From positions 682,001 through 746,000 of the forward strand of contig NZ_CP158480.1 in the NCBI RefSeq assembly GCF_050920755.1: 64,000 nucleotides of DNA, given 5' to 3'. Origin of the DNA: Oligella sp050920755. Lineage in GTDB: Bacteria > Pseudomonadota > Gammaproteobacteria > Burkholderiales > Burkholderiaceae_B. Shown here in pieces: positions 25,762 to 38,800 of the stretch. The position numbers were made by a program, and so were the translations under genes. The notes under the pieces are model-generated. The model made no database searches and was not told where the DNA came from. It saw only the letters and a program-made list of their open reading frames with translations. Numbering within the stretch: position 1 is the stretch's first letter; every line of letters begins with the position of its first letter.

Positions 25762-26022
25762 ATGAGCAAACGTACTAGCGAAAGCCAAATCATCAGTATT
25801 CTTAAACAAGCCGAGGCAGGCACACCTGTTCAAGAGTTGTGCCGCCAAAATGGCATTGCCTCTGCGACTTTCTACAAATGGCGAGAACGTTATGGGGGCA
25901 TGGAAGCCTCAGATGTCAAACGACTAAAGAAACTTGAGGCTGAGAATCGTCGGCTCAAGCAGATGTATGCCGAGCTTAGTCTTAAATCCATGATGCAGGA
26001 AGAAATCATAAAAAAGCTGTAA
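25762..26022 (+). CDS. IS3-family transposase OrfA
   Basis: This 86-residue DNA-binding regulator has an N-terminal helix-turn-helix (ISILKQAEAG-VQELCRQNGIASATFYKWRERYGG, residues about 8-45). A leucine-zipper-like helix follows (KRLKKLEAENRRLKQMYAELSLK). AAAGGAG lies 7 bases before the ATG; the longer frame back to 25723 adds residues foreign to the family. The last codons include the slippery heptamer AAAAAAG at 26010-26016, where ribosomes can shift to the OrfB frame. The GGMEASDVKRLK segment is typical of the IS407/IS401 group. Confidence 0.92.
   Translation: MSKRTSESQIISILKQAEAGTPVQELCRQNGIASATFYKWRERYGGMEASDVKRLKKLEAENRRLKQMYAELSLKSMMQEEIIKKL
26010..26016 (+). other. Programmed -1 frameshift heptamer A AAA AAG
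   Basis: The heptamer is in the correct phase for OrfA (ATA AAA AAG). A -1 slip continues without a stop into OrfB, giving a 363-residue OrfAB transposase. OrfA itself stops two codons later. This is the usual way IS3 elements make transposase. Confidence 0.8.
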
Positions 26023-26852
26023 AACCCGTCCAAGAACGCAAGCATTGGGTTCATGAGCTACGGGTTAAGTTTACTGCCAGTATTGCCTTATGCTGTGAGG
26101 TGGCGGGTATCAGTCGTACAGCCTTTTATTATGAGAAGCGCTTACCAGATGATACCGAGGTTTCGGAGGTGCTCACCGATGTCTCAGAAAAGCATCCTCG
26201 TTGGGGATTTATGAAATGTTTTAAAAGGATTCGACACATGGGCTACCCTTGGAACCATAAACGTGTACATCGTGTGTATACACAGCTTAAACTGAATCTA
26301 AAGAGCAAACGCAAACAACGATTACCTGCTCGTGAACCATTGCCGTTACAAGCACCGGAACGAGCCAATCAGTGTTGGTCAATGGACTTTATGAGTGACA
26401 GTCTAGAGAACCGGGTACGCTTTAGAACCCTTAATGTGATGGATGACTATAATCGCCAAGCCTTAGGGATTGAGGTCAGTGTCGGTATGCCAACGAGTAA
26501 AGTGATTTATTACCTAGATCGCATTGCCGAGTTACACGGTTATCCAGAGCGAATTAGGGTAGATAATGGCACAGAGTTTACCTCACATCAGTTCGTCAAC
26601 TGGGCAAAGCAGCACGGCATTTACATTGATTATATTGAGCCCGGATGTCCTTACCAAAATGGCTTTATTGAGCGATTTAATAGGACATACCGTAATGAGG
26701 TTTTAGGGTGTTACCTCTTTAAGACGCTTAAACAGGTTAAACAACTGACTGAAGAATGGTTAACTGTTTATAATACACAAAGACCCCATGATGCACTGAA
26801 GGGACTAACCCCTTTAATGTACAAACAAAAGCATTCCGTTTCTACTTTGTAG
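26016..26852 (+). CDS. IS3-family transposase OrfB (DDE domain), made by -1 frameshift
   Basis: The frame is open from the slippery site to the stop at 26852. It includes the HTH_21 segment (VSEKHPRWGFMKCFKRIRHM) and the RNase-H-like integrase core. The DDE triad is visible: Asp in CWSMDFMSD, Asp in RVDNGTEF and Glu in YQNGFIERFN. The last two are separated by exactly 35 residues, as in IS3 and retroviral integrases. A GTG at 26100 could start a shorter OrfB of 250 residues, but no ribosome site supports it. The stop is 25 bases before the IS end and 27 bases before the adhesin ATG. Confidence 0.92.
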   Translation, partial: AVKPVQERKHWVHELRVKFTASIALCCEVAGISRTAFYYEKRLPDDTEVSEVLTDVSEKHPRWGFMKCFKRIRHMGYPWNHKRVHRVYTQLKLNLKSKRKQRLPAREPLPLQAPERANQCWSMDFMSDSLENRVRFRTLNVMDDYNRQALGIEVSVGMPTSKVIYYLDRIAELHGYPERIRVDNGTEFTSHQFVNWAKQHGIYIDYIEPGCPYQNGFIERFNRTYRNEVLGCYLFKTLKQVKQLTEEWLTVYNTQRPHDALKGLTPLMYKQKHSVSTL

Positions 26853-26879
26853 CTGTACTAAAAATGGGATGGGTACAAT

Positions 26880-29800
26880 ATGAGCAAGATATTTTTAATA
26901 ATCAAAGGTGAAAAACACGTTTTAGAAACAATGAGTTTTGATACGAACGGTGCGCAGCCGCTTCGAGTCAAAGCGCAGCCTCATGTCAATTATCAATTGG
27001 TTGATGAGACGACGCATTTTGCCCCTACGGAAATTGTGACTAAGCGGACGGGAAACGATCTCGAAATCTTTTTTGACGGCGGAAGTCTTGATGATCCTGA
27101 TCTGATTATTGAAAACTATTACGATCATGATGGTACTAATTTGGTCGTGGGTGAGAGTCCTAATGGCGAAATCTACGCTTATGTTCCCGAATCCGGTGAG
27201 CTTGAATATGCGATTAGCCAACTGGCCGAAGAAGTGTTTTCTGCACAAGTCTTGGGCGGAAAAGCACTTGTAACAGCAGACTGGCTCTTTAACCCCGGTT
27301 GGTTGTTAGGCTTAATACCTCTTGGGGCAGCTATCGGTCTAGGTGCCGGTAGTAGCAGTGGGTCGGATGTAAACGATCCGAGCAACCCGAATCCAGATCC
27401 CGAAAATCCAGATCCGGAAAATCCTGATCCGGAAAACCCGGATCCTGATAATCCCGATCCTGAAAATCCGGAACCAGAGAATCCTGATTCTGGAACTAAA
27501 CCGAGCCCTCCTAGCCTGATCGTGACCGATACAGGTGCGTCCGCAAGCGATGGCATTACCAACAACGGCACGCTTCAGGTCGAAGGCCTAGAAGACGGTG
27601 CGAGCTGGCAGTACTCAACCGATGGCGGTCAGACGTGGAAAGATGGCGAAGGTGTCAGCTTCGATTTAGGTGAAGGCACCTATGAAGCGGGTCAGGTGGT
27701 TGTACGTCAAACGGACGTTGCCGGTAATACGAGCGCCGAGTTCACGCTGAGTGACAAACTCACGGTGGATACAACCGCACCAGCGGAACTGAGCCTGATC
27801 GTGACCGATACAGGTGCGTCCGCAAGCGATGGCATTACCAACAACGGCACGCTTCAGGTCGAAGGCCTAGAAGACGGTGCGAGCTGGCAGTACTCAACCG
27901 ATGGCGGTCAGACGTGGAAAGATGGCGAAGGTGTCAGCTTCGATTTAGGTGAAGGCACCTATGAAGCGGGTCAGGTGGTTGTACGTCAAACGGACGTTGC
28001 CGGTAATACGAGCGCCGAGTTCACGCTGAGTGACAAACTCACGGTGGATACAACCGCACCAGCGGAACTGAGCCTGATCGTGACCGATACAGGTGCGTCC
28101 GCAAGCGATGGCATTACCAACAACGGCACGCTTCAGGTCGAAGGCCTAGAAGACGGTGCGAGCTGGCAGTACTCAACCGATGGCGGTCAGACGTGGAAAG
28201 ATGGCGAAGGTGTCAGCTTCGATTTAGGTGAAGGCACCTATGAAGCGGGTCAGGTGGTTGTACGTCAAACGGACGTTGCCGGTAATACGAGCGCCGAGTT
28301 CACGCTGAGTGACAAACTCACGGTGGATACAACCGCACCAGCGGAACTGAGCCTGATCGTGACCGATACAGGTGCGTCCGCAAGCGATGGCATTACCAAC
28401 AACGGCACGCTTCAGGTCGAAGGCCTAGAAGACGGTGCGAGCTGGCAGTACTCAACCGATGGCGGTCAGACGTGGAAAGATGGCGAAGGTGTCAGCTTCG
28501 ATTTAGGTGAAGGCACCTATGAAGCGGGTCAGGTGGTTGTACGTCAAACGGACGTTGCCGGTAATACGAGCGCCGAGTTCACGCTGAGTGACAAACTCAC
28601 GGTGGATACAACCGCACCAGCGGAACTGAGCCTGATCGTGACCGATACAGGTGCGTCCGCAAGCGATGGCATTACCAACAACGGCACGCTTCAGGTCGAA
28701 GGCCTAGAAGACGGTGCGAGCTGGCAGTACTCAACCGATGGCGGTCAGACGTGGAAAGATGGCGAAGGTGTCAGCTTCGATTTAGGTGAAGGCACCTATG
28801 AAGCGGGTCAGGTGGTTGTACGTCAAACGGACGTTGCCGGTAATACGAGCGCCGAGTTCACGCTGAGTGACAAACTCACGGTGGATACAACCGCACCAGC
28901 GGAACTGAGCCTGATCGTGACCGATACAGGTGCGTCCGCAAGCGATGGCATTACCAACAACGGCACGCTTCAGGTCGAAGGCCTAGAAGACGGTGCGAGC
29001 TGGCAGTACTCAACCGATGGCGGTCAGACGTGGAAAGATGGCGAAGGTGTCAGCTTCGATTTAGGTGAAGGCACCTATGAAGCGGGTCAGGTGGTTGTAC
29101 GTCAAACGGACGTTGCCGGTAATACGAGCGCCGAGTTCACGCTGAGTGACAAACTCACGGTGGATACAACCGCACCAGCGGAACTGAGCCTGATCGTGAC
29201 CGATACAGGTGCGTCCGCAAGCGATGGCATTACCAACAACGGCACGCTTCAGGTCGAAGGCCTAGAAGACGGTGCGAGCTGGCAGTACTCAACCGATGGC
29301 GGTCAGACGTGGAAAGATGGCGAAGGTGTCAGCTTCGATTTAGGTGAAGGCACCTATGAAGCGGGTCAGGTGGTTGTACGTCAAACGGACGTTGCCGGTA
29401 ATACGAGCGCCGAGTTCACGCTGAGTGACAAACTCACGGTGGATACAACCGCACCAGCGGAACTGAGCCTGATCGTGACCGATACAGGTGCGTCCGCAAG
29501 CGATGGCATTACCAACAACGGCACGCTTCAGGTCGAAGGCCTAGAAGACGGTGCGAGCTGGCAGTACTCAACCGATGGCGGTCAGACGTGGAAAGATGGC
29601 GAAGGTGTCAGCTTCGATTTAGGTGAAGGCACCTATGAAGCGGGTCAGGTGGTTGTACGTCAAACGGACGTTGCCGGTAATACGAGCGCCGAGTTCACGC
29701 TGAGTGACAAACTCACGGTGGATACAACCGCACCAGCGGAACTGAGCCTGATCGTGACCGATACAGGTGCGTCCGCAAGCGATGGCATTACCAACAACGG

Positions 29801-32800
29801 CACGCTTCAGGTCGAAGGCCTAGAAGACGGTGCGAGCTGGCAGTACTCAACCGATGGCGGTCAGACGTGGAAAGATGGCGAAGGTGTCAGCTTCGATTTA
29901 GGTGAAGGCACCTATGAAGCGGGTCAGGTGGTTGTACGTCAAACGGACGTTGCCGGTAATACGAGCGCCGAGTTCACGCTGAGTGACAAACTCACGGTGG
30001 ATACAACCGCACCAGCGGAACTGAGCCTGATCGTGACCGATACAGGTGCGTCCGCAAGCGATGGCATTACCAACAACGGCACGCTTCAGGTCGAAGGCCT
30101 AGAAGACGGTGCGAGCTGGCAGTACTCAACCGATGGCGGTCAGACGTGGAAAGATGGCGAAGGTGTCAGCTTCGATTTAGGTGAAGGCACCTATGAAGCG
30201 GGTCAGGTGGTTGTACGTCAAACGGACGTTGCCGGTAATACGAGCGCCGAGTTCACGCTGAGTGACAAACTCACGGTGGATACAACCGCACCAGCGGAAC
30301 TGAGCCTGATCGTGACCGATACAGGTGCGTCCGCAAGCGATGGCATTACCAACAACGGCACGCTTCAGGTCGAAGGCCTAGAAGACGGTGCGAGCTGGCA
30401 GTACTCAACCGATGGCGGTCAGACGTGGAAAGATGGCGAAGGTGTCAGCTTCGATTTAGGTGAAGGCACCTATGAAGCGGGTCAGGTGGTTGTACGTCAA
30501 ACGGACGTTGCCGGTAATACGAGCGCCGAGTTCACGCTGAGTGACAAACTCACGGTGGATACAACCGCACCAGCGGAACTGAGCCTGATCGTGACCGATA
30601 CAGGTGCGTCCGCAAGCGATGGCATTACCAACAACGGCACGCTTCAGGTCGAAGGCCTAGAAGACGGTGCGAGCTGGCAGTACTCAACCGATGGCGGTCA
30701 GACGTGGAAAGATGGCGAAGGTGTCAGCTTCGATTTAGGTGAAGGCACCTATGAAGCGGGTCAGGTGGTTGTACGTCAAACGGACGTTGCCGGTAATACG
30801 AGCGCCGAGTTCACGCTGAGTGACAAACTCACGGTGGATACAACCGCACCAGCGGAACTGAGCCTGATCGTGACCGATACAGGTGCGTCCGCAAGCGATG
30901 GCATTACCAACAACGGCACGCTTCAGGTCGAAGGCCTAGAAGACGGTGCGAGCTGGCAGTACTCAACCGATGGCGGTCAGACGTGGAAAGATGGCGAAGG
31001 TGTCAGCTTCGATTTAGGTGAAGGCACCTATGAAGCGGGTCAGGTGGTTGTACGTCAAACGGACGTTGCCGGTAATACGAGCGCCGAGTTCACGCTGAGT
31101 GACAAACTCACGGTGGATACAACCGCACCAGCGGAACTGAGCCTGATCGTGACCGATACAGGTGCGTCCGCAAGCGATGGCATTACCAACAACGGCACGC
31201 TTCAGGTCGAAGGCCTAGAAGACGGTGCGAGCTGGCAGTACTCAACCGATGGCGGTCAGACGTGGAAAGATGGCGAAGGTGTCAGCTTCGATTTAGGTGA
31301 AGGCACCTATGAAGCGGGTCAGGTGGTTGTACGTCAAACGGACGTTGCCGGTAATACGAGCGCCGAGTTCACGCTGAGTGACAAACTCACGGTGGATACA
31401 ACCGCACCAGCGGAACTGAGCCTGATCGTGACCGATACAGGTGCGTCCGCAAGCGATGGCATTACCAACAACGGCACGCTTCAGGTCGAAGGCCTAGAAG
31501 ACGGTGCGAGCTGGCAGTACTCAACCGATGGCGGTCAGACGTGGAAAGATGGCGAAGGTGTCAGCTTCGATTTAGGTGAAGGCACCTATGAAGCGGGTCA
31601 GGTGGTTGTACGTCAAACGGACGTTGCCGGTAATACGAGCGCCGAGTTCACGCTGAGTGACAAACTCACGGTGGATACAACCGCACCAGCGGAACTGAGC
31701 CTGATCGTGACCGATACAGGTGCGTCCGCAAGCGATGGCATTACCAACAACGGCACGCTTCAGGTCGAAGGCCTAGAAGACGGTGCGAGCTGGCAGTACT
31801 CAACCGATGGCGGTCAGACGTGGAAAGATGGCGAAGGTGTCAGCTTCGATTTAGGTGAAGGCACCTATGAAGCGGGTCAGGTGGTTGTACGTCAAACGGA
31901 CGTTGCCGGTAATACGAGCGCCGAGTTCACGCTGAGTGACAAACTCACGGTGGATACAACCGCACCAGCGGAACTGAGCCTGATCGTGACCGATACAGGT
32001 GCGTCCGCAAGCGATGGCATTACCAACAACGGCACGCTTCAGGTCGAAGGCCTAGAAGACGGTGCGAGCTGGCAGTACTCAACCGATGGCGGTCAGACGT
32101 GGAAAGATGGCGAAGGTGTCAGCTTCGATTTAGGTGAAGGCACCTATGAAGCGGGTCAGGTGGTTGTACGTCAAACGGACGTTGCCGGTAATACGAGCGC
32201 CGAGTTCACGCTGAGTGACAAACTCACGGTGGATACAACCGCACCAGCGGAACTGAGCCTGATCGTGACCGATACAGGTGCGTCCGCAAGCGATGGCATT
32301 ACCAACAACGGCACGCTTCAGGTCGAAGGCCTAGAAGACGGTGCGAGCTGGCAGTACTCAACCGATGGCGGTCAGACGTGGAAAGATGGCGAAGGTGTCA
32401 GCTTCGATTTAGGTGAAGGCACCTATGAAGCGGGTCAGGTGGTTGTACGTCAAACGGACGTTGCCGGTAATACGAGCGCCGAGTTCACGCTGAGTGACAA
32501 ACTCACGGTGGATACAACCGCACCAGCGGAACTGAGCCTGATCGTGACCGATACAGGTGCGTCCGCAAGCGATGGCATTACCAACAACGGCACGCTTCAG
32601 GTCGAAGGCCTAGAAGACGGTGCGAGCTGGCAGTACTCAACCGATGGCGGTCAGACGTGGAAAGATGGCGAAGGTGTCAGCTTCGATTTAGGTGAAGGCA
32701 CCTATGAAGCGGGTCAGGTGGTTGTACGTCAAACGGACGTTGCCGGTAATACGAGCGCCGAGTTCACGCTGAGTGACAAACTCACGGTGGATACAACCGC

Positions 32801-35800
32801 ACCAGCGGAACTGAGCCTGATCGTGACCGATACAGGTGCGTCCGCAAGCGATGGCATTACCAACAACGGCACGCTTCAGGTCGAAGGCCTAGAAGACGGT
32901 GCGAGCTGGCAGTACTCAACCGATGGCGGTCAGACGTGGAAAGATGGCGAAGGTGTCAGCTTCGATTTAGGTGAAGGCACCTATGAAGCGGGTCAGGTGG
33001 TTGTACGTCAAACGGACGTTGCCGGTAATACGAGCGCCGAGTTCACGCTGAGTGACAAACTCACGGTGGATACAACCGCACCAGCGGAACTGAGCCTGAT
33101 CGTGACCGATACAGGTGCGTCCGCAAGCGATGGCATTACCAACAACGGCACGCTTCAGGTCGAAGGCCTAGAAGACGGTGCGAGCTGGCAGTACTCAACC
33201 GATGGCGGTCAGACGTGGAAAGATGGCGAAGGTGTCAGCTTCGATTTAGGTGAAGGCACCTATGAAGCGGGTCAGGTGGTTGTACGTCAAACGGACGTTG
33301 CCGGTAATACGAGCGCCGAGTTCACGCTGAGTGACAAACTCACGGTGGATACAACCGCACCAGCGGAACTGAGCCTGATCGTGACCGATACAGGTGCGTC
33401 CGCAAGCGATGGCATTACCAACAACGGCACGCTTCAGGTCGAAGGCCTAGAAGACGGTGCGAGCTGGCAGTACTCAACCGATGGCGGTCAGACGTGGAAA
33501 GATGGCGAAGGTGTCAGCTTCGATTTAGGTGAAGGCACCTATGAAGCGGGTCAGGTGGTTGTACGTCAAACGGACGTTGCCGGTAATACGAGCGCCGAGT
33601 TCACGCTGAGTGACAAACTCACGGTGGATACAACCGCACCAGCGGAACTGAGCCTGATCGTGACCGATACAGGTGCGTCCGCAAGCGATGGCATTACCAA
33701 CAACGGCACGCTTCAGGTCGAAGGCCTAGAAGACGGTGCGAGCTGGCAGTACTCAACCGATGGCGGTCAGACGTGGAAAGATGGCGAAGGTGTCAGCTTC
33801 GATTTAGGTGAAGGCACCTATGAAGCGGGTCAGGTGGTTGTACGTCAAACGGACGTTGCCGGTAATACGAGCGCCGAGTTCACGCTGAGTGACAAACTCA
33901 CGGTGGATACAACCGCACCAGCGGAACTGAGCCTGATCGTGACCGATACAGGTGCGTCCGCAAGCGATGGCATTACCAACAACGGCACGCTTCAGGTCGA
34001 AGGCCTAGAAGACGGTGCGAGCTGGCAGTACTCAACCGATGGCGGTCAGACGTGGAAAGATGGCGAAGGTGTCAGCTTCGATTTAGGTGAAGGCACCTAT
34101 GAAGCGGGTCAGGTGGTTGTACGTCAAACGGACGTTGCCGGTAATACGAGCGCCGAGTTCACGCTGAGTGACAAACTCACGGTGGATACAACCGCACCAG
34201 CGGAACTGAGCCTGATCGTGACCGATACAGGTGCGTCCGCAAGCGATGGCATTACCAACAACGGCACGCTTCAGGTCGAAGGCCTAGAAGACGGTGCGAG
34301 CTGGCAGTACTCAACCGATGGCGGTCAGACGTGGAAAGATGGCGAAGGTGTCAGCTTCGATTTAGGTGAAGGCACCTATGAAGCGGGTCAGGTGGTTGTA
34401 CGTCAAACGGACGTTGCCGGTAATACGAGCGCCGAGTTCACGCTGAGTGACAAACTCACGGTGGATACAACCGCACCAGCGGAACTGAGCCTGATCGTGA
34501 CCGATACAGGTGCGTCCGCAAGCGATGGCATTACCAACAACGGCACGCTTCAGGTCGAAGGCCTAGAAGACGGTGCGAGCTGGCAGTACTCAACCGATGG
34601 CGGTCAGACGTGGAAAGATGGCGAAGGTGTCAGCTTCGATTTAGGTGAAGGCACCTATGAAGCGGGTCAGGTGGTTGTACGTCAAACGGACGTTGCCGGT
34701 AATACGAGCGCCGAGTTCACGCTGAGTGACAAACTCACGGTGGATACAACCGCACCAGCGGAACTGAGCCTGATCGTGACCGATACAGGTGCGTCCGCAA
34801 GCGATGGCATTACCAACAACGGCACGCTTCAGGTCGAAGGCCTAGAAGACGGTGCGAGCTGGCAGTACTCAACCGATGGCGGTCAGACGTGGAAAGATGG
34901 CGAAGGTGTCAGCTTCGATTTAGGTGAAGGCACCTATGAAGCGGGTCAGGTGGTTGTACGTCAAACGGACGTTGCCGGTAATACGAGCGCCGAGTTCACG
35001 CTGAGTGACAAACTCACGGTGGATACAACCGCACCAGCGGAACTGAGCCTGATCGTGACCGATACAGGTGCGTCCGCAAGCGATGGCATTACCAACAACG
35101 GCACGCTTCAGGTCGAAGGCCTAGAAGACGGTGCGAGCTGGCAGTACTCAACCGATGGCGGTCAGACGTGGAAAGATGGCGAAGGTGTCAGCTTCGATTT
35201 AGGTGAAGGCACCTATGAAGCGGGTCAGGTGGTTGTACGTCAAACGGACGTTGCCGGTAATACGAGCGCCGAGTTCACGCTGAGTGACAAACTCACGGTG
35301 GATACAACCGCACCAGCGGAACTGAGCCTGATCGTGACCGATACAGGTGCGTCCGCAAGCGATGGCATTACCAACAACGGCACGCTTCAGGTCGAAGGCC
35401 TAGAAGACGGTGCGAGCTGGCAGTACTCAACCGATGGCGGTCAGACGTGGAAAGATGGCGAAGGTGTCAGCTTCGATTTAGGTGAAGGCACCTATGAAGC
35501 GGGTCAGGTGGTTGTACGTCAAACGGACGTTGCCGGTAATACGAGCGCCGAGTTCACGCTGAGTGACAAACTCACGGTGGATACAACCGCACCAGCGGAA
35601 CTGAGCCTGATCGTGACCGATACAGGTGCGTCCGCAAGCGATGGCATTACCAACAACGGCACGCTTCAGGTCGAAGGCCTAGAAGACGGTGCGAGCTGGC
35701 AGTACTCAACCGATGGCGGTCAGACGTGGAAAGATGGCGAAGGTGTCAGCTTCGATTTAGGTGAAGGCACCTATGAAGCGGGTCAGGTGGTTGTACGTCA

Positions 35801-38800
35801 AACGGACGTTGCCGGTAATACGAGCGCCGAGTTCACGCTGAGTGACAAACTCACGGTGGATACAACCGCACCAGCGGAACTGAGCCTGATCGTGACCGAT
35901 ACAGGTGCGTCCGCAAGCGATGGCATTACCAACAACGGCACGCTTCAGGTCGAAGGCCTAGAAGACGGTGCGAGCTGGCAGTACTCAACCGATGGCGGTC
36001 AGACGTGGAAAGATGGCGAAGGTGTCAGCTTCGATTTAGGTGAAGGCACCTATGAAGCGGGTCAGGTGGTTGTACGTCAAACGGACGTTGCCGGTAATAC
36101 GAGCGCCGAGTTCACGCTGAGTGACAAACTCACGGTGGATACAACCGCACCAGCGGAACTGAGCCTGATCGTGACCGATACAGGTGCGTCCGCAAGCGAT
36201 GGCATTACCAACAACGGCACGCTTCAGGTCGAAGGCCTAGAAGACGGTGCGAGCTGGCAGTACTCAACCGATGGCGGTCAGACGTGGAAAGATGGCGAAG
36301 GTGTCAGCTTCGATTTAGGTGAAGGCACCTATGAAGCGGGTCAGGTGGTTGTACGTCAAACGGACGTTGCCGGTAATACGAGCGCCGAGTTCACGCTGAG
36401 TGACAAACTCACGGTGGATACAACCGCACCAGCGGAACTGAGCCTGATCGTGACCGATACAGGTGCGTCCGCAAGCGATGGCATTACCAACAACGGCACG
36501 CTTCAGGTCGAAGGCCTAGAAGACGGTGCGAGCTGGCAGTACTCAACCGATGGCGGTCAGACGTGGAAAGATGGCGAAGGTGTCAGCTTCGATTTAGGTG
36601 AAGGCACCTATGAAGCGGGTCAGGTGGTTGTACGTCAAACGGACGTTGCCGGTAATACGAGCGCCGAGTTCACGCTGAGTGACAAACTCACGGTGGATAC
36701 AACCGCACCAGCGGAACTGAGCCTGATCGTGACCGATACAGGTGCGTCCGCAAGCGATGGCATTACCAACAACGGCACGCTTCAGGTCGAAGGCCTAGAA
36801 GACGGTGCGAGCTGGCAGTACTCAACCGATGGCGGTCAGACGTGGAAAGATGGCGAAGGTGTCAGCTTCGATTTAGGTGAAGGCACCTATGAAGCGGGTC
36901 AGGTGGTTGTACGTCAAACGGACGTTGCCGGTAATACGAGCGCCGAGTTCACGCTGAGTGACAAACTCACGGTGGATACAACCGCACCAGCGGAACTGAG
37001 CCTGATCGTGACCGATACAGGTGCGTCCGCAAGCGATGGCATTACCAACAACGGCACGCTTCAGGTCGAAGGCCTAGAAGACGGTGCGAGCTGGCAGTAC
37101 TCAACCGATGGCGGTCAGACGTGGAAAGATGGCGAAGGTGTCAGCTTCGATTTAGGTGAAGGCACCTATGAAGCGGGTCAGGTGGTTGTACGTCAAACGG
37201 ACGTTGCCGGTAATACGAGCGCCGAGTTCACGCTGAGTGACAAACTCACGGTGGATACAACCGCACCAGCGGAACTGAGCCTGATCGTGACCGATACAGG
37301 TGCGTCCGCAAGCGATGGCATTACCAACAACGGCACGCTTCAGGTCGAAGGCCTAGAAGACGGTGCGAGCTGGCAGTACTCAACCGATGGCGGTCAGACG
37401 TGGAAAGATGGCGAAGGTGTCAGCTTCGATTTAGGTGAAGGCACCTATGAAGCGGGTCAGGTGGTTGTACGTCAAACGGACGTTGCCGGTAATACGAGCG
37501 CCGAGTTCACGCTGAGTGACAAACTCACGGTGGATACAACCGCACCAGCGGAACTGAGCCTGATCGTGACCGATACAGGTGCGTCCGCAAGCGATGGCAT
37601 TACCAACAACGGCACGCTTCAGGTCGAAGGCCTAGAAGACGGTGCGAGCTGGCAGTACTCAACCGATGGCGGTCAGACGTGGAAAGATGGCGAAGGTGTC
37701 AGCTTCGATTTAGGTGAAGGCACCTATGAAGCGGGTCAGGTGGTTGTACGTCAAACGGACGTTGCCGGTAATACGAGCGCCGAGTTCACGCTGAGTGACA
37801 AACTCACGGTGGATACAACCGCACCAGCGGAACTGAGCCTGATCGTGACCGATACAGGTGCGTCCGCAAGCGATGGCATTACCAACAACGGCACGCTTCA
37901 GGTCGAAGGCCTAGAAGACGGTGCGAGCTGGCAGTACTCAACCGATGGCGGTCAGACGTGGAAAGATGGCGAAGGTGTCAGCTTCGATTTAGGTGAAGGC
38001 ACCTATGAAGCGGGTCAGGTGGTTGTACGTCAAACGGACGTTGCCGGTAATACGAGCGCCGAGTTCACGCTGAGTGACAAACTCACGGTGGATACAACCG
38101 CACCAGCGGAACTGAGCCTGATCGTGACCGATACAGGTGCGTCCGCAAGCGATGGCATTACCAACAACGGCACGCTTCAGGTCGAAGGCCTAGAAGACGG
38201 TGCGAGCTGGCAGTACTCAACCGATGGCGGTCAGACGTGGAAAGATGGCGAAGGTGTCAGCTTCGATTTAGGTGAAGGCACCTATGAAGCGGGTCAGGTG
38301 GTTGTACGTCAAACGGACGTTGCCGGTAATACGAGCGCCGAGTTCACGCTGAGTGACAAACTCACGGTGGATACAACCGCACCAGCGGAACTGAGCCTGA
38401 TCGTGACCGATACAGGTGCGTCCGCAAGCGATGGCATTACCAACAACGGCACGCTTCAGGTCGAAGGCCTAGAAGACGGTGCGAGCTGGCAGTACTCAAC
38501 CGATGGCGGTCAGACGTGGAAAGATGGCGAAGGTGTCAGCTTCGATTTAGGTGAAGGCACCTATGAAGCGGGTCAGGTGGTTGTACGTCAAACGGACGTT
38601 GCCGGTAATACGAGCGCCGAGTTCACGCTGAGTGACAAACTCACGGTGGATACAACCGCACCAGCGGAACTGAGCCTGATCGTGACCGATACAGGTGCGT
38701 CCGCAAGCGATGGCATTACCAACAACGGCACGCTTCAGGTCGAAGGCCTAGAAGACGGTGCGAGCTGGCAGTACTCAACCGATGGCGGTCAGACGTGGAA

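Larger units (their letters stand above)
25679..26877 (+). mobile_element. Complete IS3-family insertion sequence (IS407-like group)
   Basis: This is a 1199-bp element bounded by TGTAGCCATCCCCT on the left and the complement of TGTACCCATCCCAT on the right; 12 of these 14 bases agree. It has TG and CA tips and a 4-bp ATAT flank on both sides. Two overlapping reading frames encode OrfA and OrfB, joined by a slippery A6G. All catalytic residues are intact, so it may be active. It is inserted in the spacer between the ribosome site and start codon of the giant adhesin, in the same direction. Readthrough from its transposase transcript could therefore reach the adhesin. Confidence 0.9.

Noticed and set aside
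27179..27571. Antisense open frame opposite the adhesin linker (Gly/Ser-rich)
   Set aside because: It is the mirror image of the DPENP-coding repeats and shows no independent coding signal.
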